Source: an uncultured Clostridium sp. (lineage in GTDB: Bacteria > Bacillota > Clostridia > TANB77 > CAG-508). Taken from it: 18,644 bases of DNA. Each line of letters begins with the position of its first letter. Within the stretch, counting starts at the first letter, position 1. The notes beneath the pieces are model-generated. The model was given only the letters and a program-made list of their open reading frames with translations. It was not told where the DNA came from and did no database searches. A program made the translations under genes and the position numbers. Shown piece by piece: positions 15,148-18,644 of this stretch. The stretch lies in NCBI GenBank assembly GCA_947568605.1, contig CANOPV010000002.1:1-18644 (forward strand), given 5' to 3'.

Positions 15148-15188
15148 AGGCTAGTTTAGTTAAAACAACTATTCTAGCCTTTATATTA
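15148..15188 (+). terminator. Intrinsic terminator after the adhesin gene
   Basis: AGGCTAG (15148-15154) pairs with CTAGCCT (15174-15180); after a 2x2 internal loop TAGTT pairs with AACTA around a 5-base loop. A T-rich tract follows. It begins only 8 bases after the adhesin stop codon, showing that the short C-terminus is the real gene end rather than an assembly break. Confidence 0.75.
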
Positions 15189-15249
15189 TTTAAACAAGAA
15201 TTTAAAATATTAAATTTTTATTTAAGTAATATATGAGGAGTAAAAACAA

Positions 15250-15681
15250 ATGGATATTATAACAAAAGATAGCATAAAGCAATTGTTTAATAAGTTAGAG
15301 AAAATAAATAATCAAAAACAGGAATTTATTTATAATGCAAAAACAAATACTTTTGGATATGCAGATATTAAAGAAATTTATTATAAAGGAAACAGCATTT
15401 TTATAGGAATCCAGAAGGAAATATTAAAATTCCAAGAATATAGGTTAAATTTAGAAATAGATTTGATAAACAAAGAGAGTAATAATAATGTTCCAGTTAA
15501 ACAGGAAGATATTGAGTACATAAACGAATTAAAAATAAGAGTAGATAAAATAAAGGAATTATCTAGTGATGAATTAGTTGGAATATCAGATGAAGGCGAT
15601 ATACTTGAAAATATAGACTTATACAGGAAATTAAGCGAAATATATTCAGAAATTACAGAAGAAAAAACTTTAGAAAATTAA
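15250..15681 (+). CDS. Hypothetical protein, 143 residues
   Basis: I do not recognise this soluble, mostly helical, acidic protein. It contains a central TNTFGYADIKEIYYKGN strand-turn stretch around residues 32-48, and has no membrane span. GAGGAG upstream supports the ATG. It begins about 60 bases past a terminator and is 19 bases before the ArdC-like gene, so it probably opens the anti-defence operon. Confidence 0.65.
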   Translation: MDIITKDSIKQLFNKLEKINNQKQEFIYNAKTNTFGYADIKEIYYKGNSIFIGIQKEILKFQEYRLNLEIDLINKESNNNVPVKQEDIEYINELKIRVDKIKELSSDELVGISDEGDILENIDLYRKLSEIYSEITEEKTLEN

Positions 15682-15700
15682 TTTACAAAGGAGAAATATT

Positions 15701-16072
15701 ATGGCTACTACTAAAACAAAAGAAAAAAAGAAAACTAATAAGAAATCAGCAAAAGAGATTGTGGAAGAGAATAGAAAGAAAATAGTTGATAAATTAATTT
15801 CAAATATGGAAAAAGGATATATATTTTCAGAATGGGCGTGGAATAGAAATGCTTTTTTACCTCGAAATGCTGTTACAGGAACACAATATCAGGGAATTAA
15901 TAGATTGAATTTAAGTTTTGAAGCAATAGAAAATGGATATGAAGATCCAAGATGGTTGACACTAAAAAAAGCTAATGAAATGGGATATAGGGTTAAATCA
16001 GGTACAAAAGGAGTATTTTGTGAAAAATGGATATGGCAGAAAATGGAGAAAGTAATAGATGAGGAAACATGA
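15701..16072 (+). CDS. ArdC-like N-terminal fragment (ssDNA-binding domain)
   Basis: This 123-residue 5' part is the only portion expected to be translated normally. A Lys-rich N-terminus precedes the DUF1738/ArdC N-terminal domain, which is essentially complete up to KSGTKGVFCEKWIW. It has a good SD (AAAGGAG). It may retain ssDNA binding without the peptidase. Confidence 0.72.
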   Translation: MATTKTKEKKKTNKKSAKEIVEENRKKIVDKLISNMEKGYIFSEWAWNRNAFLPRNAVTGTQYQGINRLNLSFEAIENGYEDPRWLTLKKANEMGYRVKSGTKGVFCEKWIWQKMEKVIDEET

Positions 16073-16111
16073 GAAGTAGAAAAGGACGAAAACGGAAAAG
16101 ATAAATATAAA

Positions 16112-16720
16112 ATGGTGGAATTATCAAGACCTATAATAAACTATTTTTATTTATATAATGCTAGTCAAATTGAAGGTATTCCACCATATATAGAACCTAA
16201 AAAAGAAGAACAAAGTAATGTATTAGAGATGGCAGATAGTTTTATTGTTTCATCAGAATGTCCTATCGAAGAAAAATTTCAAGAAAAGGCTTTTTATAGT
16301 CCGTTTGACGATAAAATAACTTTACCACCTAGAAAATTTTTTAAGTCAGATGAAGCTTTTTTAGGAACATTGCTTCACGAAATGTCGCACTCTACAGGCA
16401 ATGAAGAAAGATTAAATAGAGATATTAAGAATCGTTTTGGAACAGAAAAATATGCAATTGAAGAATTGACTGCAGAACTTTCTTGTGTATTTTTGGAAGC
16501 AGAATTAGATAAGGATATAGATTTTACAAGGCAAGACCATATAAATTATTTTAATTCGTGGATTCAGGTTCTTAAAAATGATCCTAATGAATTATACAAA
16601 GTATGTAGTAATGCGAGTAAAAGTTGTAATAGATTGATGGATAATTACGAAAGAGTTAGAGCTTTTGAAAATACACAAACAAAGCAAAAAGATGAAAATG
16701 AGCTAGAAGCAGTAATATAA
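16112..16720 (+). CDS. ArdC-like C-terminal fragment (zincin metallopeptidase domain)
   Basis: This 202-residue 3' part starts at an internal ATG in the same frame as the 5' part. It carries HEMSHSTG with the zinc-binding histidines and catalytic Glu, and EELTAE for the third ligand. There is no SD close to this ATG (AAAGGA lies about 25 bases upstream), so separate translation would depend on reinitiation after the TGA 39 bases earlier. Confidence 0.6.
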   Translation: MVELSRPIINYFYLYNASQIEGIPPYIEPKKEEQSNVLEMADSFIVSSECPIEEKFQEKAFYSPFDDKITLPPRKFFKSDEAFLGTLLHEMSHSTGNEERLNRDIKNRFGTEKYAIEELTAELSCVFLEAELDKDIDFTRQDHINYFNSWIQVLKNDPNELYKVCSNASKSCNRLMDNYERVRAFENTQTKQKDENELEAVI

Positions 16721-16739
16721 AGAAAGAGAGAACAATCTT

Positions 16740-17522
16740 ATGGAAGTATACGGAAATATTACAGAAATACCTATTTATAACCAAATAGAAGAAACAAATG
16801 AAATTTATTTTTCTGTAAAGATAAAAACTATTGAACAAAAAATTATAGATATTGCATTAGCAAGTTCTGTTGATAATGATTATGAAAAATACAAATTAAA
16901 TAGACCTATATATGCCTTTGTATCAGAGAAAAATGATAAATTAAAAATAGCAAAAAAAGTAGAGTTTATATCAAAAAGAGATTTAATAGATAAAGCATTA
17001 TTATATTATAAAAATGAGAAAATAACATTGGATAATTATATTCAAGTATGTAGAGATAATGCAGATTATGAAAAAAAAAGTGATAATACAGAAGAAAATG
17101 AAATTGAATATCAAAAAAATGTTATAAGACAAATTAGAAATGATAAAAGATTTGAGTCTAAGGGAGATATTATAAAAGGTTTTTTAGAAGAAGAAATTTA
17201 TGAAATAATTGGTGGTTTTTTGAAATCTTTTTTAGAAGAAAATGATATAAATACTGATGTTGTTGATTTTCAAATAATAGGATCAAGAAATAAAGGAACA
17301 GCCAAAAAGCGTTCTGACTTAGATGTTTTAATTGAATATAACAACGATAATTATAGTGAAGATAGTCTATTTAATAGCTTAAATGATGAAACAAATGGAT
17401 TAAAAATAAATGGAATAGTTGTTGACTTTAATCCTATTACACCATCAAAATCAGGTACGATAGAAGAATGGTTAGAGAGCAATTATGACTATAATAAGTA
17501 TGAAGAAGAGTTGGAGGAATAA
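16740..17522 (+). CDS. Polyvalent-type protein with C-terminal nucleotidyltransferase domain
   Basis: This 260-residue protein has two parts. The N-terminal 110 residues form an alpha/beta domain I do not recognise. The C-terminal part (about 145-250) is a DNA polymerase beta-type nucleotidyltransferase, with GSRNKG at 181-186, the two-Asp motif SDLD at 192-195 and a third acidic residue at Asp229 in VVDF. All catalytic positions are present. Minimal nucleotidyltransferases of this kind transfer nucleotides to proteins or small molecules and occur in toxin-antitoxin pairs and in polyvalent proteins of conjugative elements. The gene follows the ArdC-like gene by 19 bases and touches the next gene directly (no gap). 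Its neighbours favour an element-defence role over antibiotic modification. Confidence 0.85.
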   Translation: MEVYGNITEIPIYNQIEETNEIYFSVKIKTIEQKIIDIALASSVDNDYEKYKLNRPIYAFVSEKNDKLKIAKKVEFISKRDLIDKALLYYKNEKITLDNYIQVCRDNADYEKKSDNTEENEIEYQKNVIRQIRNDKRFESKGDIIKGFLEEEIYEIIGGFLKSFLEENDINTDVVDFQIIGSRNKGTAKKRSDLDVLIEYNNDNYSEDSLFNSLNDETNGLKINGIVVDFNPITPSKSGTIEEWLESNYDYNKYEEELEE

Positions 17523-18305
17523 ATGGAAGAAAAAATATTAAATATTGAACTTATAAATAAATTAATAAATAAAGAAGGATTATTTAATGTAGGAGAAAGA
17601 GAAGATTTTTTATATAAAAATAGTAATCAAAATATTTGGAATCTTACTTTGATAAGAGATGAAGATATATATTCTCCTTTTATATTTGCATTGGAAGGAA
17701 GAAAGGTTGGTACAAATGAAACTTGGAGTAGAAGATATACAGATATAAAAGAAGCACTTTTACATATAGTAAACGATTTTAATGAAAATGCTAGTATAAA
17801 AAATAAATATAGCAATATAGAAGAATACTTAAATGAAAAAATAAAATTAATATATAAATATGAAGAAAATGACAATTACTATTATGAAGATGAAAATGAA
17901 AATTTATATTGTGAAAATGGAAATCAAAATGTAGGCGAAGTATGTTTAATGTACTGCACAAAAGAGTATGGAGAACCTATATGCAAAGTTGAAAATTTAG
18001 AAAAATATGAATTAGTTAATAATCCAAAAGATGATCCTAATTATGAAAGAAAAAAAGCTAACCAATATAATTATATGATGTTAGATAGATTAAGAGCTGA
18101 TTGTGATTACTTTATAGGCAATGGAAATGGATTTTTAGGTCATCTTTATTATGAAGATATAGATAAACATATAGAAGAAATGAAAAATATTTATAATTCT
18201 TTTTCAGAAAATGAAAAACCAGAATGGATAAGCTTAGAAGATATAGATAACTACAAAGAAAAAATGAATAAAATGTTAGAAAAAAGTGAGGAAAAAGAAA
18301 TATGA
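17523..18305 (+). CDS. LPD11-like polyvalent-associated protein
   Basis: This is a 260-residue acidic protein. The C-terminal region (about 177-250) matches my memory of the large polyvalent protein-associated domain LPD11: NQYNYMMLDRLRADCDYF, then a Gly/Asn loop, HLYYEDIDKHIEEM and PEWISLEDI. The N-terminal region (20-90) is a beta-rich unit with a WSRRYTDIKEALLHI helix. LPD domains are found fused to, or beside, antirestriction and DNA-processing domains on conjugative elements and phages; the activity is unknown. The start codon follows the previous stop immediately, with GGAGGAAT as SD. It ends in an ATGA overlap with the next gene, so the set is translationally coupled. Confidence 0.78.
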   Translation: MEEKILNIELINKLINKEGLFNVGEREDFLYKNSNQNIWNLTLIRDEDIYSPFIFALEGRKVGTNETWSRRYTDIKEALLHIVNDFNENASIKNKYSNIEEYLNEKIKLIYKYEENDNYYYEDENENLYCENGNQNVGEVCLMYCTKEYGEPICKVENLEKYELVNNPKDDPNYERKKANQYNYMMLDRLRADCDYFIGNGNGFLGHLYYEDIDKHIEEMKNIYNSFSENEKPEWISLEDIDNYKEKMNKMLEKSEEKEI

Positions 18306-18644
18306 TAAAACAGAATATAAAGTTTTATGCTGAAAAATTTTTTGAACTCTTAAAAAAAGAATTTGAAAATAATATTAGTTATAGATATAAATTATTATTT
18401 TTAAAAAATGAGGAGTATAATCAATATTCTGTTTGTCTTGCAATTGATACAAATAATGATGGTAGTAAAAATAAAATTGCTTATTATACATATAAAGACT
18501 TTATGAAATTAGAGAAGGAGAAACAATTAGAATTTGTAGGAAACTTTTATAATGCAGAAATTATAGGAAAAAAAGAAAACGAATTTGGAATTGAAGATGT
18601 AAATAAAGATTTTTTACATTTATGTAATTTTAACTATTTAAGAG
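18302..18644 (+). CDS. Partial hypothetical protein running off the window
   Basis: The first 114 codons of an open frame start at an ATG that overlaps the previous TGA as ATGA. The part seen is soluble, Lys/Phe/Tyr-rich, with an N-terminal amphipathic helix (KFYAEKFFELLKKEFEN) and later strands. No family is recognisable from this fragment. It continues the anti-defence operon beyond the window. Confidence 0.68.
   Translation, partial: MIKQNIKFYAEKFFELLKKEFENNISYRYKLLFLKNEEYNQYSVCLAIDTNNDGSKNKIAYYTYKDFMKLEKEKQLEFVGNFYNAEIIGKKENEFGIEDVNKDFLHLCNFNYLR

Larger units (their letters stand above)
15701..16720 (+). pseudogene. ArdC-like antirestriction gene interrupted by one in-frame TGA
   Basis: Read through the TGA at codon 124 (16070-16072), this frame gives a typical ArdC-family protein of 339 residues. 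It has an N-terminal ssDNA-binding domain (about 20-120: PRNAVTGTQYQGIN, then DPRWLTLKKANEMGY) and a zincin-like metallopeptidase domain with HEMSH and the downstream Glu in EELTAE. ArdC-type proteins travel on conjugative elements and protect incoming DNA from restriction; they are often fused into polyvalent proteins. The codon before the stop encodes Thr in a run reading DEET-x-EVEKDENG, where Gly (GGA) would be natural, so a single G-to-T change explains the break. The frame is otherwise intact on both sides, so the mutation is recent, a sequencing error or suppressed. Recoding of TGA is unlikely because two other genes here end in TGA. Confidence 0.8.

Noticed and set aside
15701..16720. 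Alternative genetic code with TGA as Trp or Gly
   Set aside because: Trp is TGG throughout and the 1124-codon adhesin frame contains many Gly codons but no TGA. Two genes end in TGA inside ATGA overlaps with the next start. One isolated TGA is better explained as a mutation.
1..18644. CRISPR array, tRNA or rRNA genes, insertion sequences, att sites or invertible promoter
   Set aside because: No regularly spaced repeats, no T-loop-like GTTCRANNC outside coding sequence, no transposase or recombinase, and no matching inverted repeats flanking the adhesin promoter were seen.

Overview
The window is very AT-rich (roughly a quarter G+C by eye). All genes lie on the plus strand and most have strong Shine-Dalgarno sites. 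It uses the standard code: Trp is TGG throughout the long frames. A sortase, a thioester/CnaB cell-wall adhesin and several single-membrane-span exported proteins point to a monoderm low-GC Bacillota, probably a Clostridia-like or related gut lineage. ArdC-type antirestriction coding, a polyvalent-protein nucleotidyltransferase, an LPD11-like domain and two PAPS-reductase-family (PP-loop) proteins indicate cargo of a large mobile element such as an integrative conjugative element, conjugative plasmid or big phage. No integrase, relaxase, type IV secretion gene, replication gene, tRNA or CRISPR array is visible, so the kind of element is an inference.

Layout. (1) 83-6068: a compact run of nine genes with overlaps or gaps of about 11 bases or less. 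It holds a small conserved-looking protein, a coiled-coil protein, a PP-loop/PAPS-reductase-like protein, five unrecognised mostly acidic proteins, and a membrane-anchored sortase at the end. (2) 6232-6705: a lone helical protein with its own extended -10 promoter and terminator. (3) 6848-10575: a promoter, a small membrane protein, an IbrA-like DUF3440 PP-loop protein, three membrane or exported proteins and a NUDIX hydrolase, closed by a strong terminator. (4) 10784-15139: a surface module with an N-terminally anchored Q/N/T-rich exported protein and a 1124-residue adhesin (signal peptide, thioester domain, six CnaB/SpaA-like repeats, C-terminal LPRTGE). The adhesin has an unusual leader: three helically phased TGCA-centred sites at the -35 box and a long intrinsic terminator just before its ribosome binding site. 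(5) 15250-18644: anti-defence/accessory genes, namely a small unknown, an ArdC-like gene broken by one in-frame TGA, a nucleotidyltransferase-containing protein, an LPD11-like protein and a partial gene running off the end.

How they may work together (inference): the sortase at 5505-6068 is the only one in the window and is the obvious candidate to process the LPRTG adhesin, which would help donor or host cells attach. The ArdC/LPD/nucleotidyltransferase genes resemble proteins that protect incoming element DNA. The two PP-loop enzymes could activate or modify nucleic acid or small molecules. The most unusual features are the adhesin ending exactly at LPRTGE with no hydrophobic tail, its attenuator-like leader, the sortase-terminated operon of unknown genes, and the nonsense-split ArdC gene.
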